This document shows positions 63,428-64,000 of a stretch of 64,000 nucleotides of DNA, piece by piece. Position 1 is the first letter of the stretch. Each line of letters starts with the position of its first letter. Made by a program: the position numbers and the translations under genes. The notes beneath the pieces are model-generated. The model was not told the origin of the DNA, did no database searches, and worked only from the letters and a program-made list of their open reading frames with translations. Source of the stretch: Lacrimispora sp. BS-2 (GTDB taxonomy: Bacteria > Bacillota > Clostridia > Lachnospirales > Lachnospiraceae). The DNA is taken from positions 1,488,001 to 1,552,000 of the forward strand of contig NZ_CP157940.1 in the NCBI RefSeq assembly GCF_040207125.1, read 5' to 3'.

Positions 63428-64000
63428 TTATTCTTTTGTAACTAATTCATTTACATTATCAGCGGTTACCAGTTCGTTGTCCAGGATCACATACTTGTCT
63501 ACGTCTTTGCCCTGAAGATAATTGTATGCAGAGTTCATAATCGCTTTTCCAAGGAAGAAAGGCGGTTCTGCAATCGTTGCTTCGACCTTTCCTACCTTAA
63601 TTGCTTCAATGGTGTCATCAATGGCATCGCAGCCGATCATGGTAATCTCGTCTAAACGGCCGGCAGCTTCAATCGCTTCCAAAGCACCGAGAAGCATTTC
63701 ATCATTGGCTGCATATAATCCGTCGATGTGGTCATTGGCCTGAAGGATGTTTTCCATTACGCTCATGCCCTTGGAACGGTCAAAATCTGCAACCTGGCAG
63801 GCAACGATCTTCATGTCAGGATTCTGGCTTATCACTTCGTTAAAGCCCTGGGAACGACTCTGGGCCACATTGGTTCCCATGATACCCTGGATTTCTACGA
63901 TATTTCCTTTGCCTCCCAGTGTGTCTACCAGATACTGGCCTGCCAGTTTTCCGGATTTGATGGCATCGTAGCCAATATGGGAAACCACTTCCCCGCCGCT
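63428..64000 (-). CDS. Sugar ABC substrate-binding protein (3' part only)
   Basis: 190 codons to the right edge; the 5' end lies outside. It matches the C-terminal two-thirds of a PBP type I sugar-binding protein (GQYLVDTLGGKGNIVEIQG, YAANDEMLLGALEAIEAAG, MIGCDAIDDTIEAIKVG, VTADNV). The ribose-type fold and the terminator directly after it suggest that it is the last gene of another sugar importer operon to the right. Confidence 0.9.
   Translation of the reverse strand, partial: SGGEVVSHIGYDAIKSGKLAGQYLVDTLGGKGNIVEIQGIMGTNVAQSRSQGFNEVISQNPDMKIVACQVADFDRSKGMSVMENILQANDHIDGLYAANDEMLLGALEAIEAAGRLDEITMIGCDAIDDTIEAIKVGKVEATIAEPPFFLGKAIMNSAYNYLQGKDVDKYVILDNELVTADNVNELVTKE

Noticed and set aside
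1..64000. CRISPR arrays, tRNA or rRNA genes, prophage or intact insertion sequences
   Set aside because: No regularly spaced repeats, no rRNA or tRNA-like stretches, and no transposase, integrase or phage structural gene could be recognised in the window.

Overview
The window looks like chromosomal DNA of a spore-forming member of the Lachnospiraceae (Clostridium cluster XIVa, for example a Lacrimispora-like organism). The reasons are a small acid-soluble spore protein, YlbJ, a YtfI/GerW pair, a conserved rsmD-coaD-ylbJ block, LytTR and YesN/YesM regulators, candidate Spo0A boxes and Firmicute-type promoters. This placement comes from gene content and not from a marker-gene comparison. I saw no rRNA, tRNA, CRISPR array, prophage or intact insertion sequence.

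Layout. 1-19.8 kb is mostly housekeeping: ylbJ, coaD, rsmD, a spore protein, udk, recG, fakA, an Asp23 protein, rpmB, the ytfI-gerW sporulation pair with unknown neighbours, then cinA-pgsA-rimO-rpoZ-gmk-yicC and the divergent rqcH. 19.8-26.9 kb is a mannose-family PTS operon (IIA-IIB-IIC-IID) with a BtpA-like and a HAD protein, divergent from a LevR-type regulator. 27.0-30.7 kb is a complete agr-type quorum-sensing locus: agrB-agrD on the minus strand, divergent from an AgrC-like kinase and an AgrA-like LytTR regulator. Its 48-residue AgrD was too short for ordinary ORF calling and has no cysteine. 30.7-40.2 kb is a glycosaminoglycan-type sugar locus: solute-binding protein, two permeases, a GH88 unsaturated glucuronyl hydrolase and a sulfatase, divergent from a YesM/YesN pair. 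40.2-42.8 kb is AT-rich accessory DNA with a Cys-rich protein, a secreted/membrane protein pair, a large inverted repeat and two candidate Spo0A boxes.

42.8-52.2 kb is housekeeping again: plsX-acpP-rnc-smc-ftsY-ilvA, read leftward, and a MATE transporter. 52.3-61.3 kb is a ribose-type ABC operon (ATPase, permease, binding protein, ROK kinase) behind a yesN-yesM operon. The third gene of that yesN-yesM operon is a tandem ABC ATPase that has lost every catalytic motif. 61.4-64.0 kb has a permease remnant, an ECF sigma/RsiV-like anti-sigma pair and the 3' part of another sugar-binding protein.

Strongest candidates for something new: (1) the cysteine-less AgrD in a complete agr locus; (2) the dead tandem ABC protein co-transcribed with a YesM kinase that has almost no extracytoplasmic sensor; (3) a LevR regulator that has lost the sigma-54 contact motif; (4) a 62-bp in-frame repeat forming the C-terminal tails of both RNase III and PlsX; (5) a secreted/membrane protein pair behind candidate Spo0A boxes, with a stop codon inside the signal peptide frame.
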